Assembly: GCF_014646255.1 (NCBI RefSeq)
Contig: NZ_BMNC01000002.1
Coordinates: 432,140-496,139 of the forward strand
Reading direction: 5' to 3'
Length of the DNA stretch: 64,000 bases
From: Lentzea pudingi
GTDB taxonomy: Bacteria > Actinomycetota > Actinomycetes > Mycobacteriales > Pseudonocardiaceae
Shown here piece by piece: positions 37,281-45,729 of the stretch. How positions within the stretch are numbered: the first letter of the stretch is position 1; every line of letters starts with the position of its first letter. The notes below the pieces were generated by a model. The model did not search any database, was not told where the DNA came from, and saw only the letters and a program-made list of their open reading frames with translations. The translations under genes were made by a program, and so were the position numbers.

Positions 37281-38018
37281 TCACTGACCGTGGTACTCGG
37301 GCGGCGTCCACGAGGTGAGCAGGTGGTCGAGCAGCTTGCCGACCACCGGCTTGCCGGTGCGGGACTGCCGGCCGACCGGCACCCACTCGCGGTTCTCGTC
37401 GTAGCGCTCGTAGAAGCGGAGACGCAGGTGCCCGAACGCGTCCACGCCGGAGTGCTCCCGGAGCAGGAGGTACGGGTCGTCCAGGCGGGGGTGCTCGCGG
37501 TCCACGACGGCGAAGTGGCGGAACTCGGCGTCTCCGAACACCCGCCGCGCCAGGACCTCCTCGATCCGATCGGACTCCTCCTCGGTGATGCGGACGAGCC
37601 GTCCCGCGGTTCTGCTCGTGCTCCAGGAGAGATCGGGCAGGCACGACAACCACACCCGGTTGCCGTACAACTGCTCGTGAACCAGGTCCACCGGATCGTC
37701 GAACGGGTGTCCGCCGTCCTCGACGGCGAAGCGGAGGTACACGTCGCCGTAGCCCTCGATGGCGTTCATCGTCCGCTCGGCGTTGCGCGGGTTCCACTTC
37801 TCGTCGTCCAGTGACGGCGGCGGGCCGACCCGCGCGATCACCTCGTCCGCCTCGGAGATCCGCGTGTTCGAAAACCACTCGCGGTACCTCGGGTCGGCGC
37901 GGACCCAGCCGCGGACCGGGTCGAAGGTCTCCTCCCGGCCACCGCCGACCCGCACGACCGCCAGCGGGTCGGCGACCGGGTACGGGGTGTTCTCGGTCAG
38001 AACGACGTGGAATCCCAT
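37281..38018 (-). CDS. Hypothetical cytosolic protein
   Basis: Unrecognised 245-residue protein, no signal peptide or membrane segment, rich in Arg, Glu, Asp and aromatic residues. Two halves show loosely similar stretches (FAVEDGGHPFDDPVDLVHEQ and FAVVDREHPRLDDPYLLLRE), hinting at an internal duplication. I chose the ATG with GGGGGA upstream; the frame is open 83 codons further back over the lipoprotein gene. Possibly co-transcribed with the lipoprotein upstream. Confidence 0.65.
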   Translation of the reverse strand: MGFHVVLTENTPYPVADPLAVVRVGGGREETFDPVRGWVRADPRYREWFSNTRISEADEVIARVGPPPSLDDEKWNPRNAERTMNAIEGYGDVYLRFAVEDGGHPFDDPVDLVHEQLYGNRVWLSCLPDLSWSTSRTAGRLVRITEEESDRIEEVLARRVFGDAEFRHFAVVDREHPRLDDPYLLLREHSGVDAFGHLRLRFYERYDENREWVPVGRQSRTGKPVVGKLLDHLLTSWTPPEYHGQ

Positions 38019-38052
38019 GCAGTCCCCCAGACTGGTCGAGACCCCACACCTG

Positions 38053-38667
38053 TCAGTTCGGCGGCGAAACCTCCAGAACCGCCTGCGCGAAGGTGGTGTA
38101 CCAGGGGCTTTCGGTGAACTTCGGACCGGTCTCCTCGCCGAGGTAGAGGTCGATGTGCCTCTCCCCGCCGAGCCCCGGCGTGAACTCGTCGGTGATCTCC
38201 CACGCCGAGGAAGCGAGCTTCCGGCACACGGCGGCGTCGACGTTGCCGCCCTCGGGGGTCTGTCCACACGAGACGAGCTTGATCCGCGAGCCCGTCCTCA
38301 CCCCGTCGGCGGCGGCCGAGACGAAGGGCCGCAACGGCTTGCCGAACGAGTCACGCGGTTCGGTGTCGAGCCAGTAGCCCTTGTCGTGGGACCAGTTGAG
38401 GTACCGGCCGTCCGCCGTGCGGCCGGTACCCTCGTCCTTCACGGCCCTCGCGAACGACTGGGGGAACGTGCCGAGCAGGTCGTTCCCGTTCTCGCAGTCG
38501 ATGACCGGACATCCCCGCACGGGAGCCGTAGGTCCACTGTGGAACTGCTCGACGGCGGTGTAGTAGACGGTGACCTGCCAGCCCTCGTCGGTCGGCGGAG
38601 GCTGCGGCGCACCGGGAGCCGAACACGCGGCCAGCACGACCAGCGGCACGGCCCACGCCCAGCGCAC
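38053..38667 (-). CDS. Lipoprotein with predicted 3D/RlpA-like double-psi barrel
   Basis: Predicted lipoprotein of 204 residues (lipobox VLAAC). The C-terminal half resembles the 3D domain of cell-wall lytic enzymes: a central SAAADGVRTGSRIKL strand pair and a final ERHIDLYLGEETG, comparable to the family's IDVYFG end. Four to five cysteines in the mature part may form disulfides. If right, it acts on or binds peptidoglycan; this rests on pattern recognition only. AGGAGGTCG precedes the GTG start. Confidence 0.65.
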   Translation of the reverse strand: MRWAWAVPLVVLAACSAPGAPQPPPTDEGWQVTVYYTAVEQFHSGPTAPVRGCPVIDCENGNDLLGTFPQSFARAVKDEGTGRTADGRYLNWSHDKGYWLDTEPRDSFGKPLRPFVSAAADGVRTGSRIKLVSCGQTPEGGNVDAAVCRKLASSAWEITDEFTPGLGGERHIDLYLGEETGPKFTESPWYTTFAQAVLEVSPPN

Positions 38668-38682
38668 AACGACCTCCTGGCC

Positions 38683-38713
38683 GGCCGGGAGATCCCGCGG
38701 AGATCTCCCGGCC
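38683..38713 (-). terminator. Terminator after the DUF2334 gene
   Basis: Perfect 12-bp stem (arm GGCCGGGAGATC) with 7-base loop, just past the stop of the leftward DUF2334 gene and before the lipoprotein gene. Confidence 0.7.
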
Positions 38714-38723
38714 TCGTTCGGGA

Positions 38724-40493
38724 TCAGCCAGCCATCAGGGTGCCGACGGACACGAACTGGTAGCCCGCGCCCTTCAGCCCCGCGACGGTCTGCTGCAGGT
38801 ACCCGGTACCGAGGTACGGGTGGTAGAAGAAGCTCGCGACACCATCATCGACCACCTTGAGCTGGTTCGCCGTCTTGACCAGGTCGGCCGGCAGGCGGGC
38901 GGGGTGGTTGTTGAACGGCTCGGGCTCGACGTTGCCCACCGCCTCCGGCGCCACGACGGAGCCGTAGACGTCGCGGACCAGGTACGGGAAGTACTGGCCG
39001 TAGATCTTGTCGTACTGCGGCGTGCCCGTGCCGCACGCGCCACCGGGGCAGTACCCGCCGAAGTACAGGCCGCGGTCGTAGCGCTTGCCGAAGTTCTGCT
39101 GGATGACCTGGTAGTCCACCGCGGACGCGGCGTAGTGCGGCGGCTCGAAGATGGCGGGCTTCGCGAAACCGGCCAGCGCGAACGCGGTCGTCGCCGAGTT
39201 GATGCGGCCCTGCATCCACGCCGCCGAGTCGCCGGGGACCGGTCCGTCGTAGATCACGCTGTCGTTCTCGTCGACGTGGGCCGTGTAGAACTCGAAGTCG
39301 TTGCCGCTGCGGCCGTCGTACGGGTTGACCGCCTTGCCGAACTGGTGCGTGTAGCCGTGCATCAGGATCGTGCCGCCGCGCTGGGTCATGTACCGCAACG
39401 CGCTCACGACCTGCGGCCTCTGCGCCAGGTTCGCCGCCTCCGGCACGCCGTTGTTGTCGGCGCCCAGCGGGTTCTCGTAGCGCGGGTAGACCGCGATGGT
39501 GAACGGCACGTTCTGCGACTTGAGGTAGTCGGCGACCGCGCGCAGCTCGTTCGGGTCGGCGTCGGGGCCGACGTCCTCGATGCGCACCAGCGCGCGCTTG
39601 CGGTCGGCCATCGTCGGGTTCGAGACCTTGCTGATCAGGTCCGCCGCGGCCAGGTAGCGGTCGCCGTGGTCGACGTAGCTGAACGGGATCTCGCCTATGT
39701 AGGTCAGGTTCCTGGCCTTGGTGGCCCAGTTGATCGGGCCGGCGGCCGAGCCGGTCGCGATCGCCGGTGCCGACGCGATCGCCGGGTTCGTGATCGAGGT
39801 GATCATCAGGCCGGACGGGGCCGCGAGCGGGTTGCGGCCGAGGTCGGTGTTCTCGTACCGGACCGTGTTCGCGGTGCCGAAGTCGTACTGGACCCAGTTC
39901 CAGCCGTAGGTGGTGGCGAAGCTGGGCGCGCGGGCGGTGAGCTGCCAGATGTTGCTCGCCATCCACAGCACCGGCTTGCTGCCCGCCAGCACGTCGTCGA
40001 GGAACGCCACCGGGATCGGCTCGTCGTAGGTCGAGCCGATGTAGATCACGCCGGTGTAGCCGGACATCTCACCGGCCACATAGGACCCGACGGGGTGCAT
40101 GACGTACGGGCTGCCGTGCGAGACGAGGTTGCCCGTCTGCACCGCGTACGCCTCGCCGAGCCAGCTCCAGGCACCGGTGCTGTCGTAGAGCACCAACGTC
40201 TTCTGCGTCGACCTGGCTCCCGGCGCGCCGCCACCGTTCGTGCCGGTCGCCGCCGCCTTGGCCAGGGTGCCCACCACGGACGACACCGCAGTGGGTTGCG
40301 TCGTGCGCTTGGCGATGCGCGTGCTGGTCGTCGCGGGCTTGGTCTGCGGCTTCGGCGGCGCCGGCAGCGCGTTCTCGACGAGCTCGCCGACCGGGTCGAG
40401 GTTCAGCGAGATGGGCGCCGCCTGAGCGGGCGCCGGAATCATCGCGACCGCGAGCGCCACTCCCGCCGCGGCCTGGAAGAGTCGGCTTCTCAT
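38724..40493 (-). CDS. Secreted DUF2334 polysaccharide deacetylase-like protein
   Basis: Exported protein of 589 residues. Signal peptide ending about PAQAAP, a Pro/Thr/Lys-rich stretch to residue 95, a Rossmann-like beta/alpha domain (LVLYDSTGAWSWLGEAYA) and then the DUF2334 domain of the carbohydrate esterase 4 superfamily: ALVRIEDVGPDAD supplies the metal Asp, LMHGYTHQFG the paired His, and ASFFYHPYLG the C-terminal His. Expected to remove acyl groups from an extracellular polysaccharide. It overlaps the epimerase stop by 4 bases (ATGA), placing it in the same operon. Confidence 0.8.
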   Translation of the reverse strand: MRSRLFQAAAGVALAVAMIPAPAQAAPISLNLDPVGELVENALPAPPKPQTKPATTSTRIAKRTTQPTAVSSVVGTLAKAAATGTNGGGAPGARSTQKTLVLYDSTGAWSWLGEAYAVQTGNLVSHGSPYVMHPVGSYVAGEMSGYTGVIYIGSTYDEPIPVAFLDDVLAGSKPVLWMASNIWQLTARAPSFATTYGWNWVQYDFGTANTVRYENTDLGRNPLAAPSGLMITSITNPAIASAPAIATGSAAGPINWATKARNLTYIGEIPFSYVDHGDRYLAAADLISKVSNPTMADRKRALVRIEDVGPDADPNELRAVADYLKSQNVPFTIAVYPRYENPLGADNNGVPEAANLAQRPQVVSALRYMTQRGGTILMHGYTHQFGKAVNPYDGRSGNDFEFYTAHVDENDSVIYDGPVPGDSAAWMQGRINSATTAFALAGFAKPAIFEPPHYAASAVDYQVIQQNFGKRYDRGLYFGGYCPGGACGTGTPQYDKIYGQYFPYLVRDVYGSVVAPEAVGNVEPEPFNNHPARLPADLVKTANQLKVVDDGVASFFYHPYLGTGYLQQTVAGLKGAGYQFVSVGTLMAG

Positions 40494-41746
40494 GCGACAT
40501 CCACCTCTCCGGACATGCGCACGGTCGCGCTGCCCGCGTACGGAGCGAACTCAACGGGTCGTTGCTGTTGCAGGCCCAGCAGCCAGGCCAGTGCCTGTTC
40601 GGTGCGCACGGACGCGAGCCCGTCGCCGAACGGGTTGCCGTCGGCGGTCATCGCCTCGCGCGCGGCGGGGTTGTCGAGCAGCTGGACGGTCAGCGCGGTG
40701 ATGCGCGCCCGGTCGGTGCCGACGAGGACGGCGCAGCCCGACTCGACGGCCTCCATGCGCTCGGTCACGTCGCGCAGCACCAGCGCCGGGACGCCGAACG
40801 ACGGCGCCTCCTCCTGGATGCCGCCCGAGTCGGACAGCACCAGCGTGCACTGGGCGAGCAGCCGGGCGATCTGCGCGTACGGCAGCGGGTCGGTGATCGT
40901 GACGCGGGCGACGCCGCCGAGCACGTCCAGCACCTGCCGGCGCACCGCGGGGTTCGGGTGGGCGGGGAGCACGACCTCGACGTCGGGCCGGGCCGCCACG
41001 ACGTCCGCGACGGCGTGCAGCACGTCGTCGAGCGGCTCACCCCACGACTCGCGGCGGTGCGCGGTGACGAGCACGAGCCGCGACTGTCCGCTGTGGACCC
41101 TGTTCTCGATCTCCTGCAGCCTGCTGTCGCCGTAGGGCGCGCGGCGGGCGGCGACGTCGAGCACGGCGTCCACCACGGTGTTGCCGATCGTCAGGACGTT
41201 GTTGCCCTGCAACGACTCCGCGGCGAGGTGCGCGGCCGAGCCGGCGGTCGGCGTGAGGTGCAGCGACGCGAGCTGGCCGACCACCTTGCGGTTCCCCTCC
41301 TCGGGGAACGGCGAGGTCAGGTCGTGCGAGCGCAGGCCGGCTTCGAGGTGCACGACGGGGATCTGCTGCCAGAACGCGGCGAGCGCGCCCGCAAGCGTCG
41401 TCGTCGTGTCGCCCTGCACGAGCACCGCGGCCGGCGAGCGTTCGGTGAAGAGCCGGTCGAGCTCCTCGATCAGCTGGCTGGTCAGCTCGGCCTGGCCGCC
41501 CGTGACCCGGTTCAGCTCGAGCCTGACGTCGGCCGCGAAGCCGAACGACTCGAGCGCCTGGTCGACCATCTCGGGGTGCTGACCGGAGTTCACGAGCACG
41601 GGCCGAATACGACCGCAAGCGAACACAGCGGCGGCCACCGGTGCCATCTTCACTGCTTCCGGGCGCGTTCCCGCGACCAGGAAAACCTCGGGAACCTCGT
41701 CCCGGCAGAACTGCCGAGGGCCGGGCACCAGGGCACTTAGTCCCAT
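40490..41746 (-). CDS. wecB: UDP-N-acetylglucosamine 2-epimerase (non-hydrolysing)
   Basis: Enzyme of 418 residues interconverting UDP-GlcNAc and UDP-ManNAc. Motifs: FLVAGTRPEAVKMAP, LVQGDTTTTLAGALAAF, HLEAGLRS, FPEEGNRK, VTAHRRESWGEPL and LSDSGGIQEEAPSFG, all typical of WecB/MnaA. About 18 residues precede the usual family start. GAGG upstream of the ATG. It begins an operon with the DUF2334 gene and diverges from a processive glycosyltransferase gene, pointing to ManNAc-containing surface polysaccharide. Confidence 0.92.
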   Translation of the reverse strand: MGLSALVPGPRQFCRDEVPEVFLVAGTRPEAVKMAPVAAAVFACGRIRPVLVNSGQHPEMVDQALESFGFAADVRLELNRVTGGQAELTSQLIEELDRLFTERSPAAVLVQGDTTTTLAGALAAFWQQIPVVHLEAGLRSHDLTSPFPEEGNRKVVGQLASLHLTPTAGSAAHLAAESLQGNNVLTIGNTVVDAVLDVAARRAPYGDSRLQEIENRVHSGQSRLVLVTAHRRESWGEPLDDVLHAVADVVAARPDVEVVLPAHPNPAVRRQVLDVLGGVARVTITDPLPYAQIARLLAQCTLVLSDSGGIQEEAPSFGVPALVLRDVTERMEAVESGCAVLVGTDRARITALTVQLLDNPAAREAMTADGNPFGDGLASVRTEQALAWLLGLQQQRPVEFAPYAGSATVRMSGEVDVA

Positions 41747-41852
41747 CTTCTACCTCTTTGAACTGTCCAGGCACGCGCGGCGAACGTGCGCCATCAGCGC
41801 GGTGTGTGAACACCGCAGACAATCAATTGGTACCCCGCCTCGCGAAGGTACC

Positions 41853-41914
41853 GCCATATCGGTGATCAACATTGTGGACCCGTGTAACGAAGGTCCATTC
41901 GTCCCCGATATGGC
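41853..41914. promoter_or_regulatory. Spaced inverted repeat in wecB-GT2 divergent region
   Basis: GCCATATCGG and its complement CCGATATGGC, separated by 42 bases, lie between the divergent wecB and glycosyltransferase genes. The arms are AT-containing in a GC-rich genome and would suit paired operators for a regulator controlling both directions. The GT2 promoter begins three bases after the second arm. Confidence 0.5.
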
Positions 41915-41917
41915 CGG

Positions 41918-41947
41918 TTGACGCTCTGCCGCGTCAGCCCTTAGTCT
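41918..41947 (+). promoter_or_regulatory. Promoter of the sORF-glycosyltransferase unit
   Basis: TTGACG, 18-base spacer, TAGTCT: a good primary sigma factor promoter. The start site would be near 41954, leaving about 70 bases of leader before the small ORF and about 137 before the glycosyltransferase. Confidence 0.5.
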
Positions 41948-42022
41948 CGCCTCGAACACCAGCTCCCGGGCCTGCTGTCTGGTATTTCGCACTGGCCCAG
42001 CGCTTCGTTACCGGGAGCAGCG

Positions 42023-42094
42023 ATGACTCAACTTCACAAGAGCTTCCCTGTTGTTGCCCCTGCAACCGCTTTTGTAGACAGGTTTGTGTCATGA
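42023..42094 (+). CDS. Putative 23-residue leader peptide coupled to GT2
   Basis: Short ORF encoding 23 residues that start MTQLHKSFPVVA and end FVDRFVS. GGGAG sits six bases before its ATG, and its TGA overlaps the ATG of the glycosyltransferase (ATGA), while that gene has only a weak site of its own. This argues for translational coupling or a regulatory leader peptide. The GC content is well below that of neighbouring genes. No homologue is known to me. Confidence 0.55.
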   Translation: MTQLHKSFPVVAPATAFVDRFVS

Positions 42095-43413
42095 CAGACA
42101 CGACACAATTCGCGACGTTCATGCTCGTTCTTCTGGTGTTTTGGCCCAGTTACAACCTGGCGCTCGCGGTGTTCGTCTGGTGGCGCCCGAAACCGGGCGG
42201 ACCGGAGGTTCCCTCGCGGCATCCGCTGGAGTACTGGATCATCATTCCGGCATTGAACGAGGAACGTGTCGTGGCCAACACGGTGCGCTCCGCACTCGCA
42301 TTGGACGATGCGCGCACTCCGGTTCAAGTCGTCGTCGTGGACGACGGTTCCGACGACCGCACTCCGCACGTGCTCGCCGAGATCGACGACGACCGGCTGC
42401 ACGTCCTCAGACGCACCCCGCCGGAAGCCCGCAAGGGCAAGGGCGAGGCGCTGAACCACGCCTTCGCCTACATCCGCGACATCGCCGAGGAGGCCGGTAC
42501 GGTCCACCGCACGATCGTCGGCGTGATCGACGGTGACGGCCGCGGTGAGCCCGGCATGCTGTCCGAGATCTCCGCGTACTTCGCCCGGCGAGGCGTCGGT
42601 GCCGTGCAGTGCCGGGTCCGGATCCACAACCGCACCAACCTGCTGGCGTTCCTGCAGGACCTGGAGTTCAGCTGTGTGGTCGACGCCTCGCAGTCGCTGC
42701 GGGACGTCCTCGGCACGGTCGGACTCGGTGGCAACGGCCAGTTCGTGCGTCTCAGCACGTTGATGGGCCTGGGCGAGGCCCCGTGGTCGGCGTGCCTGGT
42801 CGAGGACCTGGAACTGGGCCTGCGCGTGCACCTGACCGGACAGCGGATCCGGTACGCCACGCACGCGACGATCACCCAGCAGGGCCTCGTGGACGTGCGA
42901 CGGCTGCTGCGCCAGCGCACCCGCTGGGGCCAGGGCAACCTGCAGTGCCTTGGTTACGTGCCGAAGCTCGTCCGCGCCAAGCACGTGAGTTCCTTCGCAC
43001 TGCTGGAGTTCCTGCAGTACCTGCTCACGCCGTGGCTGGTCGCGCCGATGACGTTGCTCATCACCGCGTTGGTGGGCTTCGGCTTCTACGCCCAGTTCGC
43101 CGGGCACGAGATCGCCGGGTTCACCGTGGACGGCTCGAACGCCTTGCTGGCGCTGGGGATCTGGCTGGTGGCGCTGCTGCTGCCCGGCCTGATCTGGGGC
43201 CTGGTGCACCGGCTCAGGCACGGCGACGAACCGTTGTGGAGATGCCTGCTGGTCAGCCTGGCCTATCCGCTCTTCATGGTCCTGGGGTCGGTCTCGACGC
43301 TGCGCGCCCTGTACCGGCACTTCGCCGGGCGCAACACGTGGGCGAAGACGGAACGCCTGGCGGAGAAGGAAGTTCCGGTGGTGACGGCCAAGCCCGTGCC
43401 GAAGATCGCTTAG
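42091..43413 (+). CDS. Processive family 2 glycosyltransferase (polysaccharide synthase)
   Basis: Membrane synthase of 440 residues. One N-terminal membrane segment, a GT-A domain with VVVVDDGSDD, VIDGDGR (DxD), LVEDLELGL (catalytic Asp) and RQRTRWGQGN (the Q-x-x-R-W motif of processive synthases), then three C-terminal membrane segments. This is the cellulose/hyaluronan/poly-GlcNAc synthase type, which polymerises and exports at once. The divergent UDP-GlcNAc 2-epimerase suggests a HexNAc donor. The frame is open 73 codons upstream, but this ATG fits the domain and overlaps the small ORF. Confidence 0.88.
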   Translation: MTDTTQFATFMLVLLVFWPSYNLALAVFVWWRPKPGGPEVPSRHPLEYWIIIPALNEERVVANTVRSALALDDARTPVQVVVVDDGSDDRTPHVLAEIDDDRLHVLRRTPPEARKGKGEALNHAFAYIRDIAEEAGTVHRTIVGVIDGDGRGEPGMLSEISAYFARRGVGAVQCRVRIHNRTNLLAFLQDLEFSCVVDASQSLRDVLGTVGLGGNGQFVRLSTLMGLGEAPWSACLVEDLELGLRVHLTGQRIRYATHATITQQGLVDVRRLLRQRTRWGQGNLQCLGYVPKLVRAKHVSSFALLEFLQYLLTPWLVAPMTLLITALVGFGFYAQFAGHEIAGFTVDGSNALLALGIWLVALLLPGLIWGLVHRLRHGDEPLWRCLLVSLAYPLFMVLGSVSTLRALYRHFAGRNTWAKTERLAEKEVPVVTAKPVPKIA

Positions 43414-43425
43414 CCGTCAGAGGTT

Positions 43426-44079
43426 CTAGAACGTGCCGGGGTGCGCGCGTCTGCGCCGGGCCGCGTAGACGCCCGCCTCGGTGCGGCGGTCGAAGCCGAG
43501 CTTGTGCAGCAACGACGACACGTAGTTCTTCACGGTCTTCTCCGCCAGGAACAGGCGGTTGGCGATCTGCCGGTTCGTCATGCCCTCGGCGATGAGGTCG
43601 AGGATGCGGCGCTCCTGGGGACTGAGCGCGGCATAGCGCGGATCCTCCTCGGGGCCGCCGCGAAGCCGTTGCAGGACGGTGGCCGTGACGCCGGCGTGCA
43701 GCAGCGATCCACCCGAGGCGAGGGTGCGGACGGCGGCCACGAGGTCGTTGCCGGTCACCTCTTTCAGCATGTACCCGGACGCGCCGGCCATGATCGCTCC
43801 GAACAGCGCCTCGTCGTCCGAGTAGGACGTGAGCATCAGGCACGCGGGCGGCGGCTGCACGATGCTCCTGATCTCCCGGCACACCGTGACGCCGTCGCCG
43901 TCGGGCAACCGCACGTCGATGATCGCCACGTCGGGTTTGAGCCGCGGTGCCTGCGCGACCGCGGCCGTGGCGCTGTCCGCCTGGCCGACGACCTCGACGT
44001 CCTCCGCCTGCGCCAGCAACTGCACGAGTCCGCGTCGCACGATCTCGTGGTCGTCCACCAACAGCACCGCTATCGCCAT
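43426..44079 (-). CDS. NarL/DevR-type response regulator
   Basis: Response regulator of 217 residues: receiver domain with the acidic pocket VDDHE and phosphoacceptor Asp55 in IIDVRLPDGDG, and a C-terminal LuxR helix-turn-helix (LSPQERRILDLIAEGMTNRQIANRLFL). It most resembles DevR/DosR. Its start lies within the last 10 bases of the sensor kinase gene, so the pair is co-transcribed. It converges on the glycosyltransferase gene with a 12-base gap; no terminator is evident between them. Confidence 0.92.
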   Translation of the reverse strand: MAIAVLLVDDHEIVRRGLVQLLAQAEDVEVVGQADSATAAVAQAPRLKPDVAIIDVRLPDGDGVTVCREIRSIVQPPPACLMLTSYSDDEALFGAIMAGASGYMLKEVTGNDLVAAVRTLASGGSLLHAGVTATVLQRLRGGPEEDPRYAALSPQERRILDLIAEGMTNRQIANRLFLAEKTVKNYVSSLLHKLGFDRRTEAGVYAARRRRAHPGTF

Positions 44080-45581
44080 CTCGCCTCCTGCAGGACCAGC
44101 GGAACGAACCAGGTGATGCTCACCCCCGCGCCGGGGATCGAGTCGACCGCGCAGTCGCCGTGGTGGCGCCGCGCCCGAGCCGCCATGTTCGCGAGTCCTC
44201 CGGCGTGATGCGGCACGTCACTGGAATCGTCAGCCAACGGCAAGCCCCTGCCGTCGTCCTTGACCATGAGTTCAAGACTCGTCACGGTGCGATCCACGCT
44301 CACGGAGACAGCGACGTGCTTCGCCCGTGCGTGGCGCACGACGTTCGTGAGCGCCTCTCTCAGAGTCGCGAGGAGATCGGGCCGGACCTGGTCCGGCACC
44401 ACGGTGTCCAACGGGCCTTCGAGCGACACGTCCGGCTCGAACCCCAGCAGCCGTGCGGAGTCGTGCACCGCGTTGAGCAGCTGTCCGCGCAGGCTCGCAC
44501 CCCCGGGAGGTGGTCCCTGCAGGGAGAAGATGGTGCGGCGGATCTCGCGGATCGTATGGTCGACCTCCTCGACGAACCCGCTGATCCGCTCGACGACCTG
44601 GGGCCTGACGCTCATCCCCGTCAGCCCCTGGAGGCCGAGGCCGAGGCCGAACAGCCGCTGGATGACCAGGTCGTGCAGGTCCCGCGCGATGCGGTCGCGG
44701 TCCTCCAGCACCGCGAGCCGCTCGGTGTCGCCCCTGGCCCGCGTGAACTCCAGCACCAGCGCGGCCTGCGCGGCGAAGGCCTCGATGAGGTCGGGGTCGT
44801 CGAAGCTGGGTTCGCCCGGCGGCCGCGCGACGACGAGGACGCCGATCGTCCGTTCGCCCACCGTGAGCGGCACGACGGCGCACGGCCCCGGCACCGCCTC
44901 CAGCCCGCCCTCCTCGTGGCACTCCCCCATGCCGGACTCGAAGACCCGGTGGGTGGCGGTGCCTTCTCTCGGCACCCGCATGCCCTCGGCGTCGTAGCTG
45001 CCGCCGTCGGTCACCTCGATGACGAGGTCGCCGTTGTGGTCGGGGAGGACGACCGCGGCGAAGTCGGCGTTGGCCGTGAGGCGCGCGGTCCTCGCCACCA
45101 GGTAGAGCGCGTCCCTGCCGTTCGTGCCCAGCAGGAGATCGGTGGTCACGTCGGCGGCGGCCCTGAGCCACGCCTCGCGCTTGCGCGTCCGCTCGTAGCG
45201 GTCGAGGTGGCCCACAGCGCTTCCCGCTGCCGTCGCCAGCGCGGTGAGGACGTCGCGGTCCTGGGCGGTGAACTCCGGTTTCCCGGTGAGGAAGAGGTTG
45301 CCGAAGGTCTCGTCGTGGACCTTGATCGGGGCGCCGAGGAAGTCGGCCACGCCGATCGAGCGCGGGTCGCCCGAGGTGATCTGCACCTGGCCGCCGTGGG
45401 TCGCGGTGAACTCGGTCAGCTCTTTGTGGCCGTGGATCACGGCCAGCGCGCCGTAGGAGGCTCCGATCAGGTCGCAGGCCGACTCGACGACGTGGCGCAG
45501 GAGATCGGGGAGGGTGTCGTCCTCGGCGAAGGACAGCACAACGTCCAGCACACGCTGCTCCGTGCTCACGTTGCCGCCCAC
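44070..45581 (-). CDS. GAF-GAF sensor histidine kinase (DevS/DosS-like)
   Basis: Cytosolic kinase of 503 residues: GAF domain 1 (about residues 10-145, GASYGALAVI), GAF domain 2 (about 165-310), HisKA_3 dimerisation helix with the phospho-His in ARDLHDLVIQRLFGLGL, and HATPase_c (EALTNVVRHARA, DDGRGLPL). This matches DevS/DosS, which sense oxygen or NO through haem in the first GAF domain; haem binding here is not proven. I chose the GTG with AGGGGTGAAG upstream; a GTG four codons later is possible. Partner of the response regulator encoded next. Confidence 0.9.
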   Translation of the reverse strand: MGGNVSTEQRVLDVVLSFAEDDTLPDLLRHVVESACDLIGASYGALAVIHGHKELTEFTATHGGQVQITSGDPRSIGVADFLGAPIKVHDETFGNLFLTGKPEFTAQDRDVLTALATAAGSAVGHLDRYERTRKREAWLRAAADVTTDLLLGTNGRDALYLVARTARLTANADFAAVVLPDHNGDLVIEVTDGGSYDAEGMRVPREGTATHRVFESGMGECHEEGGLEAVPGPCAVVPLTVGERTIGVLVVARPPGEPSFDDPDLIEAFAAQAALVLEFTRARGDTERLAVLEDRDRIARDLHDLVIQRLFGLGLGLQGLTGMSVRPQVVERISGFVEEVDHTIREIRRTIFSLQGPPPGGASLRGQLLNAVHDSARLLGFEPDVSLEGPLDTVVPDQVRPDLLATLREALTNVVRHARAKHVAVSVSVDRTVTSLELMVKDDGRGLPLADDSSDVPHHAGGLANMAARARRHHGDCAVDSIPGAGVSITWFVPLVLQEARWR

Positions 45582-45661
45582 GGCTTCACCCCTTGGGGGA
45601 TAGAAGTGACACCGCACGAACGACTGAGGGTAACTCTCCTGCGAAGTCAAGGGGGAGACCA

Positions 45662-45677
45662 TCACTGCAAACAGTGA
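45662..45677. promoter_or_regulatory. Inverted repeat upstream of sensor kinase gene
   Basis: Perfect TCACTG-CAAA-CAGTGA about 80 bases upstream of the leftward kinase start. Reasonable operator candidate; also close to the end of the neighbouring gene, so a role in termination is possible but the stem is short. Confidence 0.4.
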
Positions 45678-45729
45678 ACTATGGGACTACCGAGAGTAGA
45701 GGTGCGTCTTGTTTGGCAGACGCGGCGGC

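Noticed and set aside
45681-45700. A DosR box upstream of the DevRS-like genes
   Set aside because: Only a GGGACT half-site is present; the second half does not match the palindrome.
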